From the NCBI RefSeq assembly GCF_024398035.1, contig NZ_CP073748.1, forward strand, positions 2,905,001-2,969,000: 64,000 nt of DNA, written 5' to 3'. The position numbers and the translations under genes are program-made. The DNA is from Kordiimonas sp. SCSIO 12603 (GTDB taxonomy: Bacteria > Pseudomonadota > Alphaproteobacteria > Sphingomonadales > Kordiimonadaceae). Position 1 is the first letter of the stretch; each line of letters opens with the position of its first letter. The notes beneath the pieces were generated by a model. The model worked only from the letters and a program-made list of their open reading frames with translations. It did not search any database and was not told the origin of the DNA. Below, one piece after another: positions 52,158-61,803 of the stretch.

Positions 52158-55100
52158 CAGCTTCCTGCCTCTTCTGTTCTTCTTCTCGCTTTTTCTCCTG
52201 CGCCTTTTGGAGAGCCCCCAAAAGACCAAATGCCCGGCTAAAAACAGCAGCCCCAGGTGTTTGCTGGTTTTCATCCCCAGCAGCTTCCCCCTCTTTGAAC
52301 AGAGCACTTCTAAGGCGACGCTCAATCCCTGCTATCACGAACCGTTCAAACAAACGACTTTCCCACTGCGCGTTCGGGTTATTAAATGCTCCCTGATAAT
52401 TTACCGGGATTGTGGGAGTATCTTTGGGCTGAGTTAATTCCAGTTGCCCTTTAAGAGACATAAATTCGCTTACAAAATTAAGCTGCCCATCAATGTTGAA
52501 CTTACCCCAACTGCCAGAAGCATTTGCCTGTTCAAGCAGCATTACACCGCTATCCATGGTGAATTTGGCATTTAAAACATCAAGTGGGGTAGAACCTGTA
52601 CGCAGCAACCCGCCAATATTATTCAAAAAGCCTCGGCTTGATTTAGCTGACTGCATCTGGGCAACAAGATTAGGCACACCAATAAACTCTAGCGCACCGC
52701 CTTCGCCTGAAAAATCTCCAGTCGCAGACAGAGTTGCAGCAACTGGTTTGCCTGCATTCAGCGCACCGCTAAATTCTAGCCCACCTTTGATGGTAGAACT
52801 TGCAAACACCTTATATCCTTGAGATTTCAAATACCTATCCAGCGCTATACCATCAGTATTCAGCGTACCATTAAAACGCTGCTCACCCTCAAGAACAGCT
52901 GTTAAATTACCACTCAAAGGTTTTCCGTTTAGTGTAGCACCCTGCCCGAACTGAAGTTGAGCCGTTGTATCACCGAGATTTATTGATGCTCCATTAGCTT
53001 CAAGGCGCTGCCCAAATATAGTAAGGTTTTTTAGGGATAACCCAATTGTTCCCGCATAACTCCCGAAATTAGAGAGATCTAATTTTGTCGGTGTTCCATT
53101 ACTTTGCCTCTCAGTTAAAGAGTTCACAGACCAATTTTCAATTGTTCCTTGCCCCTGCAACACTTTAGCTGAGGAAAGGCTAAATTGCCCCTTTAAAAGG
53201 CCTTGTCCATTCCTTACTTCGTTCACGGAAATCGAAATATCACCAGCTTTGTCATTATAGGCCATATCAACCAGCAAGTTTTCTGCAGCGTTGGGAACCG
53301 AGGCTTCCATTCCAAGGCTTGAAAGCAATGTGCCTGCTCTGTCGTGATTGACCGTAATCTGGGCAGACGTATTCTCAGTACCGCGATTGCCTTCAAGGGT
53401 TAACCTAGCGCCAGCAGCAGAGCCTCCAATTTTAAACCCAACTTCCTCTGAGGCAGCTTTTTTCTCCAGATCAAGCGCTAGTTCAACAGGGACGTTATTC
53501 CAATCCAAATCATCAGATATTAACTGCGCGAAGTCGGCTATATTTCGGTGATTAATGCTTCCTTGAAGATTGTAATCTGTGACGGCACCACCGCTAATAC
53601 CAAATTGTCCGGTCAATAATAATTTGTCCGCACCGTTTCCAATATCTAATCCCAGACGCATATTATCCATTGGCCCAGAAAGAGAAATTTTTCCACTCAC
53701 CAATTGAAAGCCGAGTGCTCGTGCCTGAGACTTATAATCAGAACTTAAGAAGGAGCCTTGCAAAATAGGCCAAGCAATCGTTTCACCATTCAGGTTAATC
53801 TCTATCTGATTGCCAATGAGAGCAGCGCCACCATTAGCAATAAAAGTGGCACCAAGTTGTTCGGCCCCCGCGTGAGAAATCTCAACCTTATTCTCCGAAA
53901 CCGCGGCCGTAATCTTTACCTTTTCAAGAACAGCCCCTTTATAGAGAAGCTCTTTGATTTCCAGATCAACAGCTGTTTCCAGATTAGGGAATTGAAATTC
54001 TTCATCAGGTTCATTATCCGAAGTTTCAATCAAATAGGAATCCAGATTTAATTCCTCAAGGCGTAGTAAAAACTGTGTTGGCACCGGGCTGGATACCTTT
54101 CCAGAGATTCCTCCGGTAAATTTAGTGGTGTCAATTTCACCCGTGATATCATCAAGTGTCCAACTACCGTTATTTAGTGATAGCTTTGTATTAAGCTTCG
54201 CTGCCGCTAATCTTCCTGCTGTTAATTCAGGAGGAGCCTCCAGATTAAGCCAAGCCATCAAACCTTTCAGATTACCTGAATTCAGAGCAATAGTACCGCC
54301 ACCGTTTTTTGCGTTAAGCGCACCAGCAAACGTGAAACTTGTTGCCCCCGGCAGTAGAGCCTGCATCGATGTTATTGACGCTCCATCCTCTGAAAAAGAA
54401 AGAACAGCATCTACCCGCTGCCCAATACCGCTTCCAAGTTTCACGCCTTCAATAGTAAAGTCCAGTGCCCCACGGATAATACCGTCAGTTGATGCTTGAG
54501 GCCGAACCTCATTGTCATTCGCAGGCACCGAAACAAGAGATTTAATCCACGCGTCTGCATCAATCACACCAAGCGCAACATTACCCGTTACATGTTGCAT
54601 GTCTGCCCTGTCAGCCACCGTTACATCCAAACGTCCTCTGGTATCACCAACCATTAATTCACGGCTTACAAGCTTTGTGATATCCCCTTGTTTTTCCAGC
54701 TGAACATCAAAAGCGAACGGTAAATTAGGTGCAGAAACATCTGAACTACCTGCCGCTAAGGCGAGAGCCGAAAGCACTGTTTGCAGTTCACTGCCCGACA
54801 TAATGACCCTGCCAGTGATATCACCTGTGCCGCTAATCCGTCCGGCTACTTCAAGGGTCGAGCCACCAACAATAATATCTGTCTTCAAGGAAACCTCATC
54901 CCGCACAGAAACGGGGCGCATACGGCCGCTCGCTTCAATCACTTGTCCATTGCTGCTAAAACCACCCACCCAATCAAGCGGGCCTCTGGGCAGGCTACCT
55001 TCAATATCAAATTTGATATTCTCCAGCGTTCGTTTTTCACCGCTCTGATGTTCAAGAACAAGCGCACCACCCGAAATACCCATACGCTCAAACGCCATAT

Positions 55101-55548
55101 TCACATTTGCGCTCTCAGGATTTTCTGCCACAGGCCAACCCTTCACTTTCCACGCGCCACCCTCGGTTTCCGCGAGAGTGACGGACACACCGTCAAGCAA
55201 CAGGCTTTGGATAGCAACCTCACCTTTAAACAAGCTACTGAAGCCAAGGCGCATCTGAATACGTTCAGCTGTTGCAACCGATTCAGAGAAACCTTCAGTA
55301 TTTGGTGCCAAGCTTATGGTTTCGAGAGAAACAGAGGGGCGCGGAAAAAGCGCAAAGGAAACATCACCAGCTAGATCAACCTGCATATCAAGCTGATCAG
55401 ATGCAATAACAGACATTTCTTCCCGGTATTCATTCCAATCAAGGAAATTAAGAGCAACAGAAATCCCTACCAGCGCAATCAAAACCCCGCCTAAAAAGCC
55501 ATACAGCATCTTCAAGGGCCAACTATGCTTCACAACCGATCTCCGCAC
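52117..55548 (-). CDS. AsmA family envelope protein
   Basis: A 1143-residue AsmA-like protein. The N-terminus has a membrane helix (MLYGFLGGVLIALVGISVALNF) and the AsmA signature that follows (DLAGDVSFALFPRPSVSLETISLAPN). A very long beta-strand-rich region continues to about residue 1060, including the AsmA_2-type C-terminal domain (LDVLNAKFTMDSGVMLLEQANASG). The last 50 residues are a Lys/Glu/Gln/Arg-rich helix. AsmA-like proteins bridge the inner and outer membranes and are linked to phospholipid transport. The gene overlaps the 3' end of the RHH gene by 41 bases. Confidence 0.9.
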   Translation of the reverse strand: MRRSVVKHSWPLKMLYGFLGGVLIALVGISVALNFLDWNEYREEMSVIASDQLDMQVDLAGDVSFALFPRPSVSLETISLAPNTEGFSESVATAERIQMRLGFSSLFKGEVAIQSLLLDGVSVTLAETEGGAWKVKGWPVAENPESANVNMAFERMGISGGALVLEHQSGEKRTLENIKFDIEGSLPRGPLDWVGGFSSNGQVIEASGRMRPVSVRDEVSLKTDIIVGGSTLEVAGRISGTGDITGRVIMSGSELQTVLSALALAAGSSDVSAPNLPFAFDVQLEKQGDITKLVSRELMVGDTRGRLDVTVADRADMQHVTGNVALGVIDADAWIKSLVSVPANDNEVRPQASTDGIIRGALDFTIEGVKLGSGIGQRVDAVLSFSEDGASITSMQALLPGATSFTFAGALNAKNGGGTIALNSGNLKGLMAWLNLEAPPELTAGRLAAAKLNTKLSLNNGSWTLDDITGEIDTTKFTGGISGKVSSPVPTQFLLRLEELNLDSYLIETSDNEPDEEFQFPNLETAVDLEIKELLYKGAVLEKVKITAAVSENKVEISHAGAEQLGATFIANGGAALIGNQIEINLNGETIAWPILQGSFLSSDYKSQARALGFQLVSGKISLSGPMDNMRLGLDIGNGADKLLLTGQFGISGGAVTDYNLQGSINHRNIADFAQLISDDLDWNNVPVELALDLEKKAASEEVGFKIGGSAAGARLTLEGNRGTENTSAQITVNHDRAGTLLSSLGMEASVPNAAENLLVDMAYNDKAGDISISVNEVRNGQGLLKGQFSLSSAKVLQGQGTIENWSVNSLTERQSNGTPTKLDLSNFGSYAGTIGLSLKNLTIFGQRLEANGASINLGDTTAQLQFGQGATLNGKPLSGNLTAVLEGEQRFNGTLNTDGIALDRYLKSQGYKVFASSTIKGGLEFSGALNAGKPVAATLSATGDFSGEGGALEFIGVPNLVAQMQSAKSSRGFLNNIGGLLRTGSTPLDVLNAKFTMDSGVMLLEQANASGSWGKFNIDGQLNFVSEFMSLKGQLELTQPKDTPTIPVNYQGAFNNPNAQWESRLFERFVIAGIERRLRSALFKEGEAAGDENQQTPGAAVFSRAFGLLGALQKAQEKKREEEQKRQEAAKAASQETEGQKP

Positions 55549-55685
55549 TCAGAATGACAATGGAAGGTCACCAAAAATGACCTATGTTTCAATTAACTAT
55601 AAGATTTAGGCAATCATTAGACGCTTTTTTCTTAACCTTTTCAATCCAGCTGTCTAAGCTGCATCAAATTTCGGATTGAGTACAT

Positions 55686-56162
55686 ATGCAACATACTGAT
55701 TTTAAAATAGACTTTACTGTTGATAAACAGTGGGAAGACTTCAACGGACACATGAATGTGACCGGCTACCTTTTCTATTTCAGCAGGTCTGCAATGGCTT
55801 TTTTTGAAAGTATCGGTTTTGGCGCCGATGGCATCAAAAACGACCGCGCATCTTGGTTTGCTCTTCAACAACAACTTACCTATCTGAATGAAGTATTACC
55901 CGGCGAGAAAATCCAGCTCCATGTAAACCCTTTTAATCTTGATGAAAAACGGATGCATTTCTGGGTAGGTATGGAAAAAGCGGCAACTGGCGAGCTGATC
56001 GCCACTATGGAATCTATGTCTATTTACGTAAATATGGACACACGAAAGAGCCAAAAACTCCCCGAAGATAAATATAAAATGCTGCAAGAGCTTGTTTCAA
56101 ATTCAAAGCGCGGTATACCTGACCATATAGGTAAGGCTTTAGGGTTCAGGAAAAAGTCATAG
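55686..56162 (+). CDS. Hotdog-fold thioesterase (4HBT/FadM-like)
   Basis: A 158-residue single hotdog-fold protein. WEDFNGHMNVTGYLFYFSRSAMAFFESIG matches the 4HBT/FadM motif with the D-x-x-G-H-M-N segment. The usual catalytic Asp precedes it as Glu-Asp (WEDF). The later beta strands (YLNEVLPGEKIQLHVNPFNLD) fit an acyl-CoA thioesterase. It ends immediately before the ClC gene (the next ATG follows the stop codon directly), so the two are co-translated. Confidence 0.85.
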   Translation: MQHTDFKIDFTVDKQWEDFNGHMNVTGYLFYFSRSAMAFFESIGFGADGIKNDRASWFALQQQLTYLNEVLPGEKIQLHVNPFNLDEKRMHFWVGMEKAATGELIATMESMSIYVNMDTRKSQKLPEDKYKMLQELVSNSKRGIPDHIGKALGFRKKS

Positions 56163-57947
56163 ATGACTGATACAGAGGGAAGTATCTCCGGTAAAATAAA
56201 CCGGTATATCAGGGCAACTATGTTCAGCACTGAAGGGCTGGAGTTTGGCGCAATCACACTGCTAGCTGTGCTCGTGGGTGTCATCTCCGGTTATGCTGCC
56301 ATAGGCTTTTACCTCGCTATTGACTGGCTTCTTCACTTAGGTTTTGGAATTGGCGAAAAAGAACTGGCAACAGGCGCCAAATCACTCCCAGCATGGCAAA
56401 TCATTGCGGTTCCCACTATTGGTGGCCTTATTGTCGGGCAGATCATTCGCTTCATTAATAAAAATCAGGCCCGTGGTGTACCGCACGTCATTGAAGCTGC
56501 AGCTCTTCATGATAGCCGTGTCGGATTAAAGAGCGGCTTCCTGAGCGCTGCCACCACCATTATTTCACTAGGCGCAGGCGCTTCAACCGGTCGTGAAGGT
56601 CCTGTAGTGCATCTGGGCGCCACACTTGCTTCATGGGTAACCCGCACACTGAAGCTTAATCCAGCTGTCGCACGTACTCTCTTAGGCTGCGGTGTTGCTG
56701 CAGCTGTGGCATCTTCATTCAATGCCCCAATTGCCGGAGTATTTTTCGCACTTGAAGTGATTATTGGTCACTATGCGCTTCATACATTCGCCCCCATCGT
56801 TATCGCAGCAATAGCTGGAACTCTTGTAAGCCGCTCACACCTTGGCGATTTTCCGGTCTTCCATACCGCTGAATATGCCATTACCAGTTTCTGGGAATTC
56901 CCGGCCTTCTTCATGCTGGGTATCGTTTCTGCCATCATGGCTATTATCTTTATGTCAGGCCTGAACTGGGGCGATAAGATTCGAGTTCATTTCCGGTTGA
57001 TCCCTATATGGCTGCATCCTGCCATTGCCGGTATCCTTCTTGGCTGTATTGCTCTAGCCTATCCTGAAATCCTCAGCGTTGGCTATGAAGCAACAAGTGA
57101 AGCACTGAATGGAAACTACAGCTTTTCTCTGCTTGTTGCGCTTGTGTTTGCTAAAATGGCAGCCACGATTATCTCCATCGCAGGAAGGTTTGGTGGCGGC
57201 GTTTTCAGCCCTTCACTATTTCTTGGTGCTATGGTTGGTGGCTCCTTCGGCATTATTGTGGGCTCCATCTCGCCAGAATTTGCATCCACGCCCGGGCTTT
57301 ATGCTGTAATCGGCATGGGTGCTGTTGCATCAAGCGTTCTGGGCGCTCCTATTTCAACCATGCTGATCGTGTTTGAAATCACAGGCGATTATAATGTCAC
57401 CATTGCAGTGATGATCGCTTCTGCGGTTGCCAGCACCATCTCAAACATCTTCTACAAACGCAGCATCTTCCTGATGCAGCTTGAAAACCGAGGCATCTGC
57501 CTTGAAGGCGGCCGAGCTACATATCTTCTTAAATCCGCGCGTATCTCAGATCATATGAGCAGAGACTTCTTCACCATCCGTGAAACTGAAACAGTGATTA
57601 AAGCCCGTGAACTTCTTGTTGTGCAGGGTGGTGGCGTTTTAATCGTAACCGATGAAACAGGACAGATGCGTGGCCTCTTAAGCTTTAATCAATTACCGCC
57701 AGATGCCTTTGATAACGAAGAAACAAAACAAAAACCGGTAAGTGATTTTATGCGCTCCATGGCAAACAGCGTGAAAGCAAACGATGCCATGCAAGTTGCC
57801 CTGAACCGGATGGAGAGCAGCGGTGAAGATATTCTGCCTGTTGTTTCACCAACGGAAAATCTGGTTGTGGTAGGCCTTATTCGACACCGGGATGTGATCA
57901 GCGAATATAACCGGGCTCTGCTAGAAACTCAGGGTCAACACGGATAA
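56163..57947 (+). CDS. ClC-family chloride channel/transporter with CBS pair
   Basis: A 594-residue ClC protein. The membrane domain (about residues 25-440) carries GAGASTGREGPVVHLGATLAS (the GREGP with the gating Glu), and GRFGGGVFSPSLFLGAMVGGSFG (G-x-F-x-P). The first selectivity segment reads ARGVP rather than the usual GSGIP. Two CBS domains occupy about residues 455-580. It exchanges or conducts chloride or a related anion at the inner membrane. It is coupled to the thioesterase gene. Confidence 0.9.
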   Translation: MTDTEGSISGKINRYIRATMFSTEGLEFGAITLLAVLVGVISGYAAIGFYLAIDWLLHLGFGIGEKELATGAKSLPAWQIIAVPTIGGLIVGQIIRFINKNQARGVPHVIEAAALHDSRVGLKSGFLSAATTIISLGAGASTGREGPVVHLGATLASWVTRTLKLNPAVARTLLGCGVAAAVASSFNAPIAGVFFALEVIIGHYALHTFAPIVIAAIAGTLVSRSHLGDFPVFHTAEYAITSFWEFPAFFMLGIVSAIMAIIFMSGLNWGDKIRVHFRLIPIWLHPAIAGILLGCIALAYPEILSVGYEATSEALNGNYSFSLLVALVFAKMAATIISIAGRFGGGVFSPSLFLGAMVGGSFGIIVGSISPEFASTPGLYAVIGMGAVASSVLGAPISTMLIVFEITGDYNVTIAVMIASAVASTISNIFYKRSIFLMQLENRGICLEGGRATYLLKSARISDHMSRDFFTIRETETVIKARELLVVQGGGVLIVTDETGQMRGLLSFNQLPPDAFDNEETKQKPVSDFMRSMANSVKANDAMQVALNRMESSGEDILPVVSPTENLVVVGLIRHRDVISEYNRALLETQGQHG

Positions 57948-58011
57948 GTCTGCCGTTTAAAACTGCAAAATCTTACTAATTTCAAAATCATAAAGTTCTT
58001 GCTTCGTTCTT

Positions 58012-60387
58012 ATGAAACCCAGTGCTATAAGCAGCACCATGATGGATGATTTTGATTTAGACGATCTGGATATGGGGCCTGCACCTGCTGCCCCCACACC
58101 GCACGGACCACCACCTTATCTGGAAGGCCTCAACGAACCGCAGCATGAAGCTGTGATGACTGTTGATGGCCCCGTTCTTGTGCTGGCGGGCGCTGGAACC
58201 GGAAAAACCCGTGTACTAACCACACGTCTTGGCCACCTGATGGAAACAGGCAGAGCAGCGCCGTGGAATATCCTTGCGGTTACCTTTACCAACAAAGCGG
58301 CAAAGGAAATGCAGGAACGAGTTGCCCGTGTACTCGGCCGTCCTGTTGAAGGTATGTGGATCGGCACGTTCCACTCAATCTGTGTAAAAATTCTGCGCCG
58401 CCATGCCGAACTCGTTGGTCTTCAGTCTAACTTCACCATCCTCGATACAGATGATCAAATCCGGCTGTTGAAGCAGCTCACGCAGGCTGAAGGTATTGAC
58501 GACAAACGCTGGCCCGCTCGCCAACTGGCTGGTCTTATTGACCGCTGGAAAAACCGCGCACTCACGCCAGAACGTGTACCTGAAGGTGAAGGCCAGGCTT
58601 ACGCAAATGGCTTGGGCGCCAAATTTTACAAGCTCTATCAGGAGCGCCTTAAGGTTCTAAATGCTTGCGATTTTGGTGATCTTTTAATGCATGTAATCAC
58701 CATTTTTCAAAGCCATGCCGATGTTCTGAAGCAGTACCATGAACAGTTCCGCTATATTCTTGTTGATGAGTATCAGGATACGAACGTCTGCCAATATCTG
58801 TGGCTTCGTCTCCTTGCCCAGTCTACACAAAACATCTGCTGTGTGGGTGATGATGACCAATCTATTTACGGTTGGCGTGGCGCTGAAGTTGGTAACATTC
58901 TTCGTTTCTCAGATGATTTTCCGGGTGCGAAAGTAATCAGGCTTGAGCAGAACTACCGCTCAACTGGCCATATTCTTGCCGCCGCTTCAGCAATGATCAC
59001 CGCCAATGAAAACCGGCTTGGTAAAACGCTTTGGACCGATAAAGGCGAAGGCGAAAAGGTTACGGTTAAGGGCGTGTGGGATGGGCCTGAAGAAGCTCGT
59101 GCCATTGGTGATGAGATTGAAAATCTACAGCGTAAACAGCATGCCTTGAGCGAAATCGCGGTTCTCGTACGCACAGGATTCCAAATGCGGGAGTTCGAGG
59201 AACGCATGATTACGCTCGGCGTGCCTTACCGGGTTGTTGGCGGCCCACGCTTCTATGAACGGGCTGAAATCCGAGATGTAATGGCTTATCTGCGAGTAAT
59301 CGCCCAAGCTGACGATGATCTGGCGTTCGAACGCATCGTGAATGTACCAAAACGTGGCCTTGGCACAACGACAGTTCAAAAGGTCCACCATCTCGCTCGT
59401 GCCCATGAAATTTCCATGACTAGAGCGGCACGGCAGATCACGGGGCTGAATGAACTACGTCCTGCAGCACGAAAATCCCTTACGCGTCTAATGGATGATT
59501 TTGACCGCTGGCGTGCCATGCTCCACACCCACAGCCACACTGAAGTAACCGAAATTCTTCTGGAAGAATCTGGCTATATGGAGATGTGGCAAAACGATAA
59601 ATCGCCAGAAGCGCCCGGCAAGCTTGAAAACGTGAAAGAACTTGTCTCGGCGATGGGTGAATTTGAAAACCTTGGTGGCTTTCTTGAGCATATCTCACTG
59701 GTCATGGAAAATGACAGCAACGATAGCCGCGAAAAAGTATCATTGATGACCCTTCACGCCGCAAAAGGCCTTGAATTTGATACTGTATTTTTGCCCGGCT
59801 GGGAGGAAGGCTTATTCCCGAACCAGCGCGCCCTTGATGAAACTGGCGTTAAGGGACTAGAGGAAGAACGGAGGCTGGCATACGTGGGCATCACTCGCGC
59901 CAAGAAAAAAGCCTTCATCTATTTCGCAGGCAGCAGACAAGTGTTTGGCCAGTGGCAATCCAGCCTGCCTAGCCGCTTTGTAGATGAACTGCCAGCAGAC
60001 CATGTAGAAATGGAATCAGAACAAGGGCTTTATTCCAATAAACCAAACCGTTCAGGTGGTTGGGGACAAAGTGATTATTCTGATGAAGGCTACTTCACAT
60101 CCTCCGGCGATAAATATGGCCCCGGATGGCAGCGAGCCAGAGCCCATAAGCAAGAGCAAAATCAAGGCTATAGTGACCGCAGATACCAGGAAGTGCTGGC
60201 ACCAAAGCCAAAACGTAAGAAAAAGATCGAATCAAAACCCGTAAGCGATTTCGCTATTGGAGAACGTGTGTTCCACCAAAAATTCGGATACGGTATTATT
60301 GAAGATATTGAAGGCAACAAGCTCGAGGTAAACTTCGACAAAGCGGGTTCAAAACGCGTTGTAGATAGTTTTGTTGACCCTGCCTAA
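58012..60387 (+). CDS. uvrD: UvrD/PcrA-type DNA helicase
   Basis: A 791-residue SF1A helicase for nucleotide-excision and mismatch repair. Motifs in order: Q motif (LNEPQHEAV), Walker A (AGAGTGKTRVL), TFTNKAAKEM, DEYQDTN (Walker B), GDDDQSIYGWRGAE, LEQNYRS, LMTLHAAKGLEFDTVFLPGWEEG and YVGITRAKK. The C-terminal domain ends in a Tudor-like PcrA tail (GERVFHQKFGYGIIEDIEGN). An acidic 45-residue N-terminus precedes the core. The ATG at 58012 lacks a clear ribosome site, and ATG codons at 58039 or 58042 are alternatives. Confidence 0.95.
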   Translation: MKPSAISSTMMDDFDLDDLDMGPAPAAPTPHGPPPYLEGLNEPQHEAVMTVDGPVLVLAGAGTGKTRVLTTRLGHLMETGRAAPWNILAVTFTNKAAKEMQERVARVLGRPVEGMWIGTFHSICVKILRRHAELVGLQSNFTILDTDDQIRLLKQLTQAEGIDDKRWPARQLAGLIDRWKNRALTPERVPEGEGQAYANGLGAKFYKLYQERLKVLNACDFGDLLMHVITIFQSHADVLKQYHEQFRYILVDEYQDTNVCQYLWLRLLAQSTQNICCVGDDDQSIYGWRGAEVGNILRFSDDFPGAKVIRLEQNYRSTGHILAAASAMITANENRLGKTLWTDKGEGEKVTVKGVWDGPEEARAIGDEIENLQRKQHALSEIAVLVRTGFQMREFEERMITLGVPYRVVGGPRFYERAEIRDVMAYLRVIAQADDDLAFERIVNVPKRGLGTTTVQKVHHLARAHEISMTRAARQITGLNELRPAARKSLTRLMDDFDRWRAMLHTHSHTEVTEILLEESGYMEMWQNDKSPEAPGKLENVKELVSAMGEFENLGGFLEHISLVMENDSNDSREKVSLMTLHAAKGLEFDTVFLPGWEEGLFPNQRALDETGVKGLEEERRLAYVGITRAKKKAFIYFAGSRQVFGQWQSSLPSRFVDELPADHVEMESEQGLYSNKPNRSGGWGQSDYSDEGYFTSSGDKYGPGWQRARAHKQEQNQGYSDRRYQEVLAPKPKRKKKIESKPVSDFAIGERVFHQKFGYGIIEDIEGNKLEVNFDKAGSKRVVDSFVDPA

Positions 60388-60404
60388 AAGAACAGGACAA
60401 AGAA

Positions 60405-61319
60405 ATGACAGATCAATCATGGTGCCTCTCCGGCGAGCTACCACTTGCTACCGCACAAAAGCTAGAGACACTGATCGAGCTAATTGCTGATGAAATAGGT
60501 GAATTTCCCCCTACTCTTTCCTACTTTGAGCAAGCTGGCAAAGACGACTGGCGTATTGAAATTTATTTCGCTACAGAGCCTGATTATAGCTTCATTACCA
60601 AAATGCTCGCTGCCGGAAATCTCTTGGATTGGGATCACGAGATCGCTCCCATTGAAGAGAAAGACTGGGTTTCAGAAAGCCAGAAACTTCTGCAACCTGT
60701 TGAAGCTGGCCGTTTCTTTGTGTTTGGCAGCCATGATGCCGATCAAGCCAAAGAAGGCTCAATCAACTTGCAAATCGATGCAGGGCAAGCTTTTGGTACA
60801 GGCAAACACGAAACCACGGCTGGTTGCCTAAGCGCTATTGACGGTATCGCACATACTGATTTCACACCTGAAACGGTTCTCGATTTGGGCACAGGCTCAG
60901 GTGTGCTTGCACTTGCAGCTCATAAAGTATGGTCAGATGCTCGTGTTATCGCCAGTGATATTGACCCAATCGCTATTGATGTGTGCCGTGATAACATCGT
61001 GATCAACAAAGGTGATGAACGCCCAGCGGACAGTAATCTGCCTGGGATTGGCCTAGTTGTAGCAGACGGGCTTGAAGATCCGGTTTTCAAACATGATGCG
61101 CCGTTTGATTTGATTACAGCGAATATTCTGGCTGGCCCGCTTGTGGATATGGCAGGCGATATCACAGATAGCTTGAAAGCTGGCGGAAAACTTATTCTTT
61201 CAGGCCTGCTTGCAACGCAGGAAAAAGAAGTCCTCGACGCCTATCTGGCGCGAGGACTAGTATCTCAGGGCAAAATTGAGAATGGGGAGTGGTTAGCGTT
61301 ATCGCTTACGAAACCCTAA
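60405..61319 (+). CDS. prmA: Ribosomal protein L11 methyltransferase
   Basis: A 304-residue PrmA. The N-terminal substrate-recognition domain (about residues 1-90) is followed by the Rossmann methyltransferase with GQAFGTGKHETTAGCLSAID, VLDLGTGSGVLALAAHKVW (SAM motif I), ASDIDPIAIDV and LITANILAGPLVDMAGDI (motif IV). It trimethylates L11 in the cytoplasm. It begins 17 bases after uvrD on the same strand. A GGCCCGG/CCGGGCC hairpin at 61333-61356 follows the stop. Confidence 0.95.
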   Translation: MTDQSWCLSGELPLATAQKLETLIELIADEIGEFPPTLSYFEQAGKDDWRIEIYFATEPDYSFITKMLAAGNLLDWDHEIAPIEEKDWVSESQKLLQPVEAGRFFVFGSHDADQAKEGSINLQIDAGQAFGTGKHETTAGCLSAIDGIAHTDFTPETVLDLGTGSGVLALAAHKVWSDARVIASDIDPIAIDVCRDNIVINKGDERPADSNLPGIGLVVADGLEDPVFKHDAPFDLITANILAGPLVDMAGDITDSLKAGGKLILSGLLATQEKEVLDAYLARGLVSQGKIENGEWLALSLTKP

Positions 61320-61332
61320 CCAGAAAACGCCA

Positions 61333-61356
61333 GGCCCGGCAGCATAAAACCGGGCC
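61333..61356. terminator. Hairpin between convergent prmA and a small orphan
   Basis: GGCCCGG (61333-61339) and CCGGGCC (61350-61356) form a perfect 7-base G/C stem with a 10-base loop, in the 43-base gap between the stop codons. No strong T tract follows on either side, so termination is likely but not certain. Confidence 0.5.
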
Positions 61357-61362
61357 ATCAAC

Positions 61363-61671
61363 TTATGCGTATGCGCCGCCTTGGAAGTTGGTCGGGAGGT
61401 CACCACCAAGGTTTGCAGGACGTACAATCTTAATGCTGATCGGACGTGCTTTTGGAAGAGCGCGCATTTGCTTCTTCTCAACCATCAGGGAGAGGAAATC
61501 GCCTTCAGCAGTAATATCTGATGCAAGGCCGCGTACACGATCTTGAATACTAACAGACGCAGACAAAGGCTTAGCAGGGGCGCTAATAGTGTGGGGGATC
61601 TGACCTTCAGAAGCCATAAGGGCCATAAAGCTGTAAGGTGCAAGTTCTGTCGTTCTTTGTGTCTGTGCCAT
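61363..61671 (-). CDS. Small hypothetical protein
   Basis: A 102-residue protein I do not recognise. It has no signal peptide or membrane helix. The sequence is polar to amphipathic with a central segment (ISAPAKPLSASVSIQDRVRGLASDITAEGDFLSLM) and a Gly/Asn-rich C-terminus (ANLGGDLPTNFQGGAYA). The ribosome site is weak (GAGA). Competing frames on both strands exist here. This one is favoured for its intergenic placement, clean ATG and plausible composition. It converges on prmA and is upstream of nothing obviously related. Confidence 0.5.
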   Translation of the reverse strand: MAQTQRTTELAPYSFMALMASEGQIPHTISAPAKPLSASVSIQDRVRGLASDITAEGDFLSLMVEKKQMRALPKARPISIKIVRPANLGGDLPTNFQGGAYA

Positions 61672-61803
61672 TTTATTATCTCGTATATCGTGTGTTATGC
61701 GCGCCTCCGTTTGAGGCGTGACACTTAGATAGGCGCACGCAACATGATTAAGAAGATATTAAGATTGCAAATTAACCATGCGCAAAACGCATAGCTTCAC
61801 AGG

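Noticed and set aside
52003-52437. 144-codon plus-strand ORF overlapping the RHH gene and the AsmA end
   Set aside because: Frame-shifted relative to the RHH gene, with a low-complexity Leu/Phe/Ser-rich middle derived from the AsmA Lys/Glu tail on the other strand.
54781-55374. Long plus-strand ORF (197 codons) over the AsmA gene
   Set aside because: It is antisense to a well-supported coding frame with domain matches, has no domain of its own, and long opposite-frame ORFs are expected there.
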